Below are positions 31,619-41,440 of a stretch of 64,000 bases of DNA, piece by piece. Made by a program: the position numbers and the translations under genes. Positions within the stretch are counted from its first letter, which is position 1. Every line of letters starts with the position of its first letter. Below the pieces are notes generated by a model. The model worked only from the letters and a program-made list of their open reading frames with translations, was not told where the DNA came from and did not search any database. Source of the stretch: Colocasia esculenta (taxonomy: Eukaryota > Streptophyta > Magnoliopsida > Alismatales > Araceae); contig CM024758.1 of NCBI GenBank assembly GCA_014218235.1, positions 105,747,698 to 105,811,697 of the forward strand, written 5' to 3'.

Positions 31619-34238
31619 TGTGAACGCGCTTAATCATGCCACAAAGAATTAATTAAAAAAAGGAAAGGATTTTGAAATGAAATAAGATATGGATGGAGAT
31701 AAAGGGGGAGGAAAAGAAAAAGGAGTGTTTGCACTATGAAGGAGGTGTGATCGCCAAGTACGCGTAGGTACCGAAGGAGAGAGCGGAGGAAGAAGTTACT
31801 TACCTTCACCCAAAGACCGCAGGAGAGATGTGGTGGGTTGACTCTTACTTCTCCAACCGGCCAGTCGGCGAAGCAGACTTTAGATTATGGTTACCTTGCA
31901 AAAAAGATAAAACAAACAAATAAAATGAACAATTAATCCAAGTTGTGCAATATCAAATTCAAAAGAAATAGAGTGAGGCTTGTATGCATGGGCTTGAACA
32001 CACCATGTGGAGGTGGTGTAAAACCCCTAAAAATGTAGGTTTGAATTGAATGATGTGATGTGTGTGAGGGACTATGGTAAAGAATGCACTAAAGATGGAT
32101 TAAAAGGGAAAAAGTGAGAGTAAGAAAAATATGAGGAAGAACTTGGCGCTGCAGTGATGGATGAAGAGATGAAGACTACTCCTCCTTACTCCAATGGACT
32201 TGAAAGATAAAGCAATTATCCAATGGAAGAAGACTTGAAGCTTGCTCGAGGGGAGGTTCTTCTTTAAGCTCCAAAGTATGGCTCTTTAACGATGCAGGGC
32301 TTCGCCTCAACACTTGGACTCTCTCTCAAAACAATGGCCTCGGGGGTCTTTTATAGGGGTAAAATCGATAAATCAAGACGGACACAGTGGTCGCCTTTAT
32401 AGGTGAATCGTGACTGACAAAAACATCGCGTTTAAATGACTTCCTTACTTCGATTGGACCTTTCCAAAACATTGATTATAGCAGGTATAAAAATTGTGAT
32501 GACATGGTCCGACACGTTTCTAACACTTCCAATATTGATCAAATTCTTGCCAAATTAATAAAAGAAAATATTGAATCGCGACGACATGAGTGATCATGGA
32601 TTGAAAGAATCGAACTTCTTGTGGGTATCGATCTTTTAATGGAAGGTCAGAAACGTGACGATTAGAGTGGACGTGAATCTATTTAGCAAGAAAATCTTTC
32701 TAAAAATGATTTTGGAAATTACCATATATCGAATATGGAAATTATTAAACATGACGACTCTATCGCACGTAAATATAAATAAGAACTCAGGTCGGAATAG
32801 GAAGATAATACGCGACGGTATGACCCGTCGAGGATCAAATTCCTGAACCGGGACCACTGTGTCTGTCGTAAATTAATTGTGCACAAGGACCCTTGCAAAC
32901 CCTAGAAAAATTCCTCAAAATTCTATAAAATCTAGAAAAATAGGAAAATCACTTAAGTGCTTAATTGAAGAGAGTCACTTTGAGGCATTGCAGTATAACA
33001 TGAAATTTACTCAATATGTTGTCAAAAATGGCGTGCCTACAGCTACCTCACCTTGGCTTCTGCTTTGCAGGGAAATGGAGCATAAAGACACAAAATGAAG
33101 GCAATGGAATGAAGGGAATTCAGTGGAATGACTGAAAAGTAGACGTCAATGTGTGATGAGACATGCCTTCAAGAACATATGATAGGAGTTATTCCTCAAT
33201 TCAAAATGAAGCGGCTTAGAGAAAGCATCAAGAGATGACTCAATTGTTTGGACGAAAGGAACGAATGTGCACGTGGGCATGATGGGGAGAAAGATTAACT
33301 TCCAGCATAGGGGAAGTACCTACGGACACAGTTGTCAGGTTTCACCATTGGGGAGAGTTTACAGCTTGTGGACATGCTGCAGCCAAGGTGGATCTATGTG
33401 AAAAATAGATGAATTGATATAGGAATTCAAAACAAGAAGTTTCTCGAGAGATAGTCTGAAAACATCAACGAGATGAACTGAGTACTTGACTCGGAATGGA
33501 ATATTTTATGTTAATTCGAATTAATGATAAGTGACTCTCTTCAGTTAAGCACGAGAGTAATTTCCCAGTAATGAACTCAAAGTCCTACATGATGCATGCT
33601 TGGCTAAAAGAAAAATATTAAAATAAAAAAATTAATAAATTAATCAATAATAATATTGTTACGATGCTGAGTTAAGTGAGGACATCAAGATTTCCAAGCG
33701 TGGTCCGTCATCCTCCTTGCGAAGTGTAACGGCCTATTCTCAAGTCATAAGAATCCTCTAAAATTATCACTATTTTAATGGTGGAGGGGAACTCAAATTT
33801 CATATTCATCAGAGCCTCAAGGTCCTTAATATGCTCTAATAGGGTATACTATATAGAAAAAATGGAGTGATACCATAGAATCGCCGAAGATAGACGTGAA
33901 GTGTCTGACAAGGGACGCGTATCCAGACCTGCACTCAAAGACTGATTAGCAATGACAAGCAACAGATATAAAGCACTGAAATAGAAATAGTGATGCTTGT
34001 AAAATTGTGATAGGGTATATGGATGCGTATACTTACCTGAATCGTGACGACTTAGTCGGTCGCATATTACCTTGAACAATTGGACTAGGAATTGGAATGA
34101 GGCTCTTGAATCGCGACGTATGTGTCGGTCGGGATTTTCATCAATGTTCCAAGTCCTACTCGAGGCCAAATCTGTTTGCTTGTTTCATGCTTGTGATAAG
34201 TTTAGGACTTATCCTCCGGGATTGTGTGACCATGGGGC
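31619..34238. other. Unassigned segment with minus-strand promoter-like region
   Basis: It starts TGTGAACGCGC exactly at the break in G's LTR, so it is the left end of a later insertion. The minus strand has a TATA box (CTATAAAAG at 32356-32348) upstream of a leader-like stretch, a donor-like GTGAAG|GTAAGT (near 31803) and an acceptor-like TTTTTTGCAAG|GTAACC (near 31895). Words such as GAATCGCGACG and ATCGTGAC recur at 32400-32850 and 34020-34130. I found no primer site, no long open frame and no matching right end. It could be a degraded LTR or a non-autonomous element. Confidence 0.4.
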
Positions 34239-34245
34239 TATAAAA
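34239..34245 (+). promoter_or_regulatory. TATA box of the DUF7745-like gene
   Basis: GGCTATAAAACACCCC is followed by a pyrimidine-rich leader. The plant-mobile-domain gene downstream has a similar GGCATAAAACACCC at 36408-36420. Confidence 0.5.
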
Positions 34246-34349
34246 CACCCCTCTTCTTGCTCTCTCCAAGCACTTGACACCATCTAAAGCTCAAGAATCA
34301 AACATTGGGCAAGGAAGAAGAAGAAGAGAAGGAGACTTGAAGCAAGAAG

Positions 34350-34580
34350 CCACGGACCATGGTGATGCTCCCTCTCCAAAAGACAAAGAATTGGAGAATT
34401 TCAGAGGCTTAACAAGGTGGGAGGACACATTTGGAAGTTGATCCATGCTAAATTGGTGAGTGCTCCCCACGGACCATGGTGATGCTCCCCTCTCTAAAAG
34501 ACAAAGAATTGGAGAATTTCAGAGGCTTAACAAGGTGGGAGGACACATTTGGAAGTTGATCCATGCTAAATTGGTGAGTG
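34350..34580 (+). repeat. 117-bp tandem duplication carrying a splice donor
   Basis: Two nearly identical units start at 34350 and 34467, each beginning CCACGGACCATGG and ending AAATTG|GTGAGTG. They differ by a few bases, including one extra C in the second. The donor-like sites fall at 34456 and 34574. Confidence 0.95.
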
Positions 34581-36164
34581 GATTTAAATTTTTTTTTCAA
34601 TGAATTGATCTTGTTCATACTTGTTCTTCAATGTTCTTTCTTGATGTTATTGGTCTTATTCTCTTCCTCTCTATTTTTTTCTCTTCTATTTTTTTCTCTT
34701 CTTTCAACCTCTTCCTCTTAGCCGAACCTACCTAACCCATATACCAAATGACCAAATCACCTACCCATGCTCATGATCAAACTCCCATGCTTGCACCACC
34801 CTTTCCTCATGACCAATGAAAACCCATAGGACTACCCACTATTCTCGAGCACTAGGAGATTCATGAGGTTGTCATGGATCCAAAAATTAACATCTTTTAT
34901 TAGCTTCGACATGAAGTTCATCCTCTCTAAGTTGGGAATCCAAACCTAGCCATCCATGCCAAAAGATACCATGAAATCCACTTAGATTGGGCGGCTATTG
35001 GGGCATTAGTAGAATTGTGGCATCCACGAACTCACACCTTCCCTCTATTTTGTTGGAAGAAGTTGAACTCTTATTAGGCTTGAAGCGGATGAGGAGAGGT
35101 GATGAGGATGATATGGAAATTATGCCGAGAGGGGTTACAAGCAAAGAGGTGTTGAAGAGCTTTATGGGGAGCAAAAGGGTGGCCCAAGATGTCCAAGCCA
35201 TGAATGGGATAAACTTACAAAAATTGGCGGCTTGGACGATGAAGGAGTTGCCAAAGGCGGAGGATGATGTGAAGCTTGAGAGGGTGATGAAATGGTTCAT
35301 CATATGCCTAGTGGGAGCGCTCCTCTTTCCGTCCATGGACAACATACTTGAAGAGGAACAATTAAGTGCAATATGTGGCATATGGGAAAGAGAGAGGTTG
35401 GGACAGGCAGTGCTAGCCTTCCTCTACAGCGGGCTCACGGCGGGGAGTTTGGGTAAGCCTCCTTACGGCTCTATGTTATTGTTCACATGTTGGGTTGATC
35501 TCCACTTCAAATTTGATGTGAATAACAAGGCCAAGAGCTCGTCCCAGATCATCTTCAAGAGCCCACTCCAACACATGGATGGCTTGGTGGGCTTAGAAGG
35601 GCGCGTTGCAAATCACGTCCCTCAACTCAAGACATGAGTGGACTGGCGCGATCATCTCCGAGCATGCCAAGAAACGCCTTTACATGTACTCCGGCGCCAC
35701 TTCTAGCCAAAAACGTGCGGACGAGGCTAGCACCCGACGTGGAACTCCGGCTCATCGGGGCGACCGAGTTCGTGCTCTATAATGCACACCGCTACCTCTC
35801 TCAACTTGGGCTTCCGAGGCGCAACTTCAAGAGGCTGTCACATCTACCACCAATCAAGATGAGGGAGCTCGGAACCAACAGTAACGGAGAGGAGGCGGAC
35901 ATGATCAAAGTGCTCTGGAAGATTTGTACTTTTAGGCGGCCGGTCCTGAACATGGAGGAGGTAGAGGATGACTGGATGGCCTATGTAAGAGAGCTAATGA
36001 AATGAAACTATGGCCCAAGGTGGCCGTTTGTAAATGTAATGATTATACTCTCAATAAGAAATAAATTTCATCCTTTATTCGGCCAAAATTCACTGTGTAT
36101 AATGATTGTAACTTCCACAACACTATGATTTTTCCTCAAAATTTGGCCCTTGGGTGAGCTTCTT

Positions 36165-37025
36165 AAACCGCGATGGACACAGGCGTTGTGCTTCAATGTT
36201 TGATCCACGACCACTAAGGCCGTCACGTTTTCCAAAAAGGTGGCCACTAACCCAATCGCATTTCAAAATTTAAAAAATTGTGCCTCGAACTCAGCGCAGG
36301 GGTAATGATGCATTTATGAATAACGATGACAGATACCGTCGCGTATCAAATTAGGCTTTCAAATTCGCGATGCCTGAACCCGTCGCGATTCAAACATCAT
36401 CTGAAAGGCATAAAACACCCGAAAGCCCCTCCTTTCTTCCCTTTCGGCACTCGAAGCTCTCAACTCTCACACTCATCCAACTCTCTATTCTCTCCTCTTG
36501 CTCTCCGATCTCTCTACTCTGACAAACTCTCTCTCAAACCTTTCAATGATCAAGCTAGTCATTTCTAAGCGCCGGCGAGGGGAGGTGACCTCGGCAGAGG
36601 GAGGAACACCGCCGACGACGTTGGTGACGGAGGAAGAAATGGAGACCCCTACAACGGCTGCGAGATTCATGGTGGAGGAGATGATGGCGACGGAGGAGGG
36701 AATGCCGACGGCGGCGGTAGAAGAAGAAGGAGTTCCGGCGATGGAGGAGGAAGGGGAAGGAGCTGCAGAGGATGCACCAGCGGGTAGGCTCCAGCAAGGA
36801 CGACGAGGCCAGGAGGCACCCCCACATTGCGATGTGGTAAGTGTCCCTTCGCCCTACTCCATGGTTTGCAAGTGGGAGAAGGAGGAGTGGTCGTCGGGGC
36901 CGGAGAAGGGAGAAGGTGAATCGCGATGACTCTAGTTGTCGCGATTCAAGGTGTTGAATCGTGACCACTGAGCTGGTCGTGATTCAAACTGAAGCGCGAC
37001 CACTGAGCCGATCGTGATTCAAATG
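36165..37025. repeat. TCGCGATTCAA / GCGACCACTGAG words flanking the PMD exon 1
   Basis: Imperfect palindromic words (TCGCGATTCAA, TCGTGACCACTGAG, GCGACCACTGAGC) occur upstream of the plant-mobile-domain TATA box (36165-36395) and in its predicted intron (36918-37023). The intronic copies start about 17-20 bases apart. They resemble words at 32400-32850 and 34020-34130, so the whole segment shares one motif set. Confidence 0.7.
36409..36417 (+). promoter_or_regulatory. TATA-like box of the plant-mobile-domain gene
   Basis: CATAAAACA is followed by a CT-rich leader (CTCTCAACTCTCACACTC) and the exon 1 start codon about 130 bases on. Confidence 0.45.
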
Positions 37026-37231
37026 TTCACCCAAGAACTTGGAATTTGGCCATGTTTTTCCTATTTTTAGTGGTTTTAACTGTGTTAGACATATGCTGAC
37101 TTGTGCTCACTTGTGCAATTGGTATTTTTATGTGCAGGGGATCATAAGGCCCCGGATCCACTGGCTGCTCGTGATCGCGGCGTACCGAGGGCTACCCGAT
37201 TTTGAGATCGAGCCAATTTACGTGGACAACC
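36546..37231 (+). pseudogene. Plant mobile domain (PMD) gene, 5' part
   Basis: Predicted exon 1 (36546-36836) starts MIKLVISKRRRGE and is Glu/Thr/Pro-rich. It ends at GATGTG|GTAAGTG. An intron runs to TTTTTATGTGCAG (37137). Exon 2 encodes HWLLVIAAYRGLPDFEIEP and IYVDN, then is cut by element IV at 37231/37232. The sequence across the insertion (VDN then PLIQALREQW at 47122) rejoins in one frame. As I read the splice, exon 2 is one base out of frame with exon 1, so there is either a frameshift or another splice choice. PMD proteins (PF10536) occur both in plant transposons and as the host MAIN/MAIL family; which this is cannot be told here. Confidence 0.6.
37227..37231. repeat. Left target-site duplication of IV (CAACC)
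   Basis: The same CAACC follows the 3' LTR at 47117-47121. Removing one copy with the element restores a continuous PMD reading frame. Confidence 0.95.
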
Positions 37232-37529
37232 TGTTGGGTTGAGTGTGTTTTGGAATTTTCTAAAGTTGTATTTTAATGATAACCAATGAACATCACTCAT
37301 ACTTTGATTTTGATGATGACATATTGTGTTTTTGATGATGATATGTTGAACATGTTATACATTCTATGCATATCACAATAAATGGAACATGTTAAATACA
37401 TCACACATATAATAACAATATTCAAAAAGCATGTTTCCAAACACACTTTATCATTTATATTCATGATAATACATTGGACTAATGATTTATGTGTTTATTT
37501 CTCAGGGACATACATTTCTTGCAAGGGTA

Positions 37530-37856
37530 GTGTCGACACACCCACTACTGGTGTCGACACATGGTTTCAAACCCTAAGGCAAAATGATGAAGAAAAGGTC
37601 AAGTGTGTCGACACAGCCTCAAGTGGTGTCGACACTAGACCCAGCTCCCAAAGAACCCAGTTGACAGGTCTGTACAGTGTGTCGACACAGCCTCAAGTGA
37701 TGTCGACACTAGATCCAGTTCCCAGAGGACCTGTTTGCCAGACTGGGACAGTGTGTCGACACAGTCTAGGTGTGTGTCGACACTAGTCTCAGATCCCAGA
37801 AGTCCAGTCTTGCGCAAATGGGACAGTGTTGACACACTCCCTGGTGGTGTCGACAC
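37530..37856. repeat. GTGTCGACAC palindrome array, 74-bp period (5' LTR of IV)
   Basis: Five pairs begin at 37530, 37605, 37679, 37753 and 37826, steps of 75, 74, 74 and 73. In every pair the partner starts exactly 21 bases later. Eight of ten sites are perfect decamers; 37700 and 37826 have one mismatch each. Spacers read CAGTTCCCAGA...ACTGGGACAGT. The array ends about 120 bases upstream of the TATA position. Confidence 0.97.
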
Positions 37857-37972
37857 ACTCCGGCTAAAACTCAAAATCGTGAATTCATCTGGACACGTGG
37901 CCGCTTGGGGTTCAAGGGGATCTGCCTAGGTTTTTGTGCCCACGTACCCTAAGGCTCTTTATGGACATATGG

Positions 37973-37983
37973 GGCATAAATAC
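37973..37983 (+). promoter_or_regulatory. TATA region of 5' LTR IV
   Basis: The 5' copy reads GGCATAAATAC, while the 3' LTR has GGCTATAAATAC (46299-46310). One T has been lost from the 5' LTR since insertion, weakening the box that would drive the element. Confidence 0.7.
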
Positions 37984-38776
37984 CCATGTCTTTGGCACCC
38001 AAAGTAACCCCACGCAAGAGCAAGCCAAGAGTATTCTGGAAGAAGGAAGGAAGAGCGGGAAAAGGGATCTGCATCCATAGGAGCAGAGCAACGCCGCCAA
38101 GGGAAGAAGAAGGAGAAGAAGAGGAGGAGCTCGAGATTGCTGCAGTGCTGATCCAGAAGGAGATCCAACCAAGTCTGTATTTGGTCAGAGTGTTTATTTT
38201 CTCTGGGGAATCTGTATATGTGTTCTACACAGATCTCCCAATTCTATTTGTCTCTACCATTTCTATTGTATTGAGATAGATCGTGCTAGAGGATCTATTC
38301 TCTAAGTGTGCTTGGTCTAGCAGAACTTGGATCTATTGTGATCCAGAGGTTTTAGTACTTTGTACTCTGTTTGGAGCCGTTGTGCTCTGGTGCTTGAGCC
38401 GTGGTGCTCAAGGGCTTGTGAATTTGCTGAATTCAAAGTTGTCTTTGGAGTAGGTCGTTGTGCCTATCTCCTGGGTTTCTTTGAGTTGTTGAACTCAAAG
38501 AGGTTAGAGTCGTCGTACTCTAGTTTGTACTGCACTTGTGCTAGTGGTTCCTCCGTTGTGAGGAGGTGGACGTAGGAGACACAAGTTGTGTTCTCTAAAC
38601 CACCTTAAAATCTTCAGTGCACTGTGGTTTGATGTGTGGTTTGCTGTTCTTATTCACTATTCTCACACACCACATTGGATATGATCGATTTGTGTGTTTT
38701 ACTCATTTTAATTCCGCTGCTATACACACAATCTCTTAGTTCATTTACCAAAGTCACCTATCCGATCCCCAACAAC

Positions 38777-38788
38777 TGGTATCAGAGC
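38777..38788 (+). other. tRNA primer binding site (element IV)
   Basis: A perfect TGGTATCAGAGC, 2 bases after the LTR end. Confidence 0.95.
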
Positions 38789-38904
38789 AGGTCAGAGTCA
38801 ATTCTATACTCTGAGGTGCTTTGGTGAATTTTTTGTATTTCAGATTTTGAATCACTCAATTACTTGATCAAATTACTGTGTGTTTTGGTTTGATTGTCTT
38901 TATC

Positions 38905-39989
38905 ATGGACTCTAGAGGTTTTGTTGCTGAAGGTCATTCAATCAATAGCCTCCATTTTTTGATGGTACTGACTATCCTTACTGGAAGAATAGGATGATGG
39001 TTTTTCTTAGAGCACAGAACTATGAAGTATGGAGAATTGTTGAAAAAGGACCAAATGAAGTCACTGGAGATGAAGATCAATGGACCAGGGAGCAGATCAG
39101 AAGGGTCACCCTGAACTATAGCGCATGAACATGCTGCAATGTGCCATCCATCCAAAGGAGTATTCCAGAATCTCTATGTGTAAGTCTGCCAAGGAGATGT
39201 GGGATAAGTTAGAATTGCTTTATGAGGGAACATCTCAGGTCAGAGAGACTAAGGCTAACATGTTAGTTTCTGATTATGAGTTGTTTATCATGAAATCTAA
39301 TAAACTATATCTGAGATGTTTGCTAGGTTCATGGTTATTATAAATGGACTTCGAGCTTTGGGTAAGGAATACTCAAATGAAGAATTGGTAAGAAAAATCT
39401 TGCGCTCATTATCTCCTGTATGGCACACTAAAGCAACTGTCATTGAAGATTCAAAGGATTTATCCAAAATCACATTGGATGAACTCATTGGATCATTAAT
39501 GACATATGAATTAAACCTTAAGAGATCAGAAGAACACATGCTAAAAAAAAACCATTGCTCTCAAAGCTTCATCAAGTAATAAAGGAAAATCTAAAGAAAA
39601 TTTGAGTCTGAGAAATCTGAATCTGATCATGATAATCTTGCTTCATCACTAGACAATTTAAGGCATTTTTGAAATCAAACAAGAAGAATTTTGATAATAA
39701 GCAAAATGTCATGTCTAGTAAAAAGAAACATTTCTCTCATGTTGATCATAAGAAAACTGATGAAATTCCTATGTGTTACAGGTGCAATAAATCTGGACAT
39801 ATGAAGGCTGATTGTCCAGAAGGTAAGAAGGAAAGCACAAAACCCACAAGAAGGAGTTTCACAAAAAGAAGAACAAGGCCATGGTGGCTACATGGTCAGA
39901 TGATGAAAGCTCAGACTGCAATGAAGAATCCTCAAGTTCAGAAGGGAATGAAATCTGCTTCATGGCTGGAAGCAGTGAAGAACAGGTAG
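38905..39989 (+). pseudogene. gag: Copia gag (element IV)
   Basis: It starts MDSRGFVAEGHS at 38905. A frameshift near 38948 precedes the YPYWKNRMMVFLRAQNYEVW block. A missing base near 39124 and another break near 39305 follow. Open pieces at 39125-39343 and 39316-39579 carry MLQCAIHPKEYSRISMCKSA and LVRKILRSLSPVW. The zinc knuckle near 39775 (CYRCNKSGHMKADC) is intact. Because the LTRs are still similar, these breaks may be recent, or may have been inherited by a copy mobilised in trans. Confidence 0.88.
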
Positions 39990-40693
39990 ATATATCCTTT
40001 GAACTATTTACCATTGATGATTGGCAAGAAGCATATGGTAATTTAGTTGAAAATCTTTCTGATGTTAGAAAAGAAAATAAATATTTGAAAAGAAAAATTG
40101 AAAGCATTCTTCATGATACTTCATCATCTGAAAAGATTTCTGAATTGGAAGCTCAAGTTTCAGATCAAATCAAAGAAAATGATGAACTGTTGATCTTTGT
40201 TGATAATCTCAAGTTGAAAATTCAAAAATTGAACAAAGAACTTATCAATTCTGTTAAGAAATTTGAAGAAAAAGAAAAGGAAAACCATGAAAACTTGAAT
40301 CAAATTGAAAAACTCAATCTTTGCATCAAAGAAAAAGAAGACATCATCAAGAACTTCACTCAAGGGAAAGACAATCTGAATGCTCTACTTGGAGTTAAGA
40401 TGAATTCAAATAAGCATGGCTTAGGTTTTGAACCACAAAATTCAAAGAAAACTGAATCATCTCCAAAGAAAACAAAATCATCAAAAACTCCTTTAATAAA
40501 ATTTGTTAAGGCAAGCTCATCTGAAAACGAAGAAAAGTACAAAAACAAAAAGAACCTGAGAGGTCGACACATACCCTACCTAGGTCGACACATACCCTAC
40601 CTAGGTCGACACACACTATGCACAGGTCGACCTATCCCAGTCAAAGGTCGACCTACCCTTCTTATAAAAATCACAAAAACTTCAAACCAATAA
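39881..40693 (+). CDS. Gag-pol linker: acidic region, long coiled coil, 21-bp-encoded heptapeptide repeats (IV)
   Basis: An open stretch of 270 codons follows the zinc knuckle in another frame. Residues 1-50 are acidic (SDDESSDCNEESSSSEGNE). About residues 60-170 are strongly coiled-coil (KENKYLKRKIESIL, KKFEEKEKENHENLNQIEKL). Next comes a Lys/Ser-rich segment, and residues 226-262 hold five seven-residue repeats beginning GRHIPYL and GRPIPVK. It would be part of the gag-pol precursor, not a separate protein; its role is not known. The ATG is only the first Met in this frame. Confidence 0.6.
   Translation: MVATWSDDESSDCNEESSSSEGNEICFMAGSSEEQVDISFELFTIDDWQEAYGNLVENLSDVRKENKYLKRKIESILHDTSSSEKISELEAQVSDQIKENDELLIFVDNLKLKIQKLNKELINSVKKFEEKEKENHENLNQIEKLNLCIKEKEDIIKNFTQGKDNLNALLGVKMNSNKHGLGFEPQNSKKTESSPKKTKSSKTPLIKFVKASSSENEEKYKNKKNLRGRHIPYLGRHIPYLGRHTLCTGRPIPVKGRPTLLIKITKTSNQ
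40564..40668 (+). repeat. 21-bp TCGACAC repeat in coding sequence (IV)
   Basis: TCGAC words start at 40564, 40585, 40606, 40627 and 40648, each exactly 21 bases apart. The first three carry TCGACACA and the last two TCGACCTA. The period equals seven codons and also equals the spacing of the palindrome pairs in the LTR. Confidence 0.97.
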
Positions 40694-41440
40694 ATAATCA
40701 TTTTTTCATGGAAATTGGAATGTTTTCTCCTCTTACAATTCAAGATGGAATAAGTCTTGGAACCAAAGGTACAGTGGTAACCAATGGTTCAATCCTTGTT
40801 TCTATCATTCATCTTTTCCTGCATATCAACAGCAATACATGCCAAGTTTTTCACAGTGGAACAAATCAACTAAGAGGTATAATGTTCAGAAAATTGAAAA
40901 ATAAAAAGTTGAATCTTCTGTTTCAAAAACCACTGTGAAGAAAAATACACAAATTTGGGTTAGAAAGGATTTGTTATCTCTTCTCACTCAGGATGTTGGT
41001 ACCAATCTCATGTGGGTACCAAAAACTTTTCTTGTCTAATTTGTTATGTGCAGGAAAGCCGTGCATCCAATTCCAACAACATCTGGATTCTTGACAGTGG
41101 ATGCTCACGGCACATGACAGGAGACAAAATAAATTTTCATGCTTGATTGAAAAGGAAGGTGGATCAGTCATCTTTGGAGGTAAGATAAAGGAAAAATAAT
41201 TGGCAAAGGAAAAATTGGTAAGTCTTGCATTACCTTAAGTGATGATGTTTGTTTAGTTGAGGGTCTGAATTACAACTTGCTTAGCATTAGTCAATTGTGT
41301 GACAATGGTCACAAGATTCTTTTTGAACATGATTCATGCAAAATAATTGACTCCTCTTCTGAGCAAATTAAATTGATTGGAAAAAGAGAAAATAATGTTT
41401 ACATGATTGATTTGTGTGATATTCCTCTTTAAATGTTTGC
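40694..41440 (+). pseudogene. pol: Protease region (element IV)
   Basis: Decayed linker is followed by the protease near 41072-41165 (WILDSGCSRHMTGDK, catalytic DSG intact), then stops. YNLLSISQLCDN appears near 41270. Frames change at least twice before the GAG-pre-integrase block at 41441. Confidence 0.8.

Larger units (their letters stand above)
34239..36060 (+). pseudogene. DUF7745-like plant transposon-associated gene
   Basis: A TATA box (TATAAAA, 34239-34245) precedes a leader with a 117-bp tandem duplication and two donor-like sites. Coding similarity starts near 34980 (HLDWAAIGALVELWHP, THTFPL), needs a frame change before VELLLGL (open 34987-35637), and includes the ALLFPSMDNIL and LAFLYSGLT stretches. 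Another frame change leads to 35634-36005, with a C-terminal YNAHRYLSQLGLPR. The order fits the DUF7745 / plant-mobile-domain-like family found in plant transposons, whose biochemical role is unknown. A polyadenylation-like AATAAGAAATAAA follows near 36052. Identification is from memory of motif patterns and is moderate. Confidence 0.5.
37232..38774 (+). repeat. 5' LTR of IV
   Basis: It begins TGTTGGGTTGAG and ends GATCCCCAACA. Order: AT-rich start, GTGTCGACAC array (37530-37856), TATA region (37975, here CATAAATAC with one T lost relative to the 3' copy), leader and end. Short open frames inside are unsupported. Confidence 0.95.

Noticed and set aside
36498..36929. Exon 1 of the PMD gene as an independent acidic protein gene
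   Set aside because: A good splice donor interrupts the frame and the next exon encodes the recognised domain, so a separate gene is less likely.
37382..37786. Open frames through the GTGTCGACAC array of LTR IV, for example 134 codons
   Set aside because: They are a by-product of a repeat whose palindromic word lacks stops in several frames; the protein would be a low-complexity VSTQ/VDT repeat.
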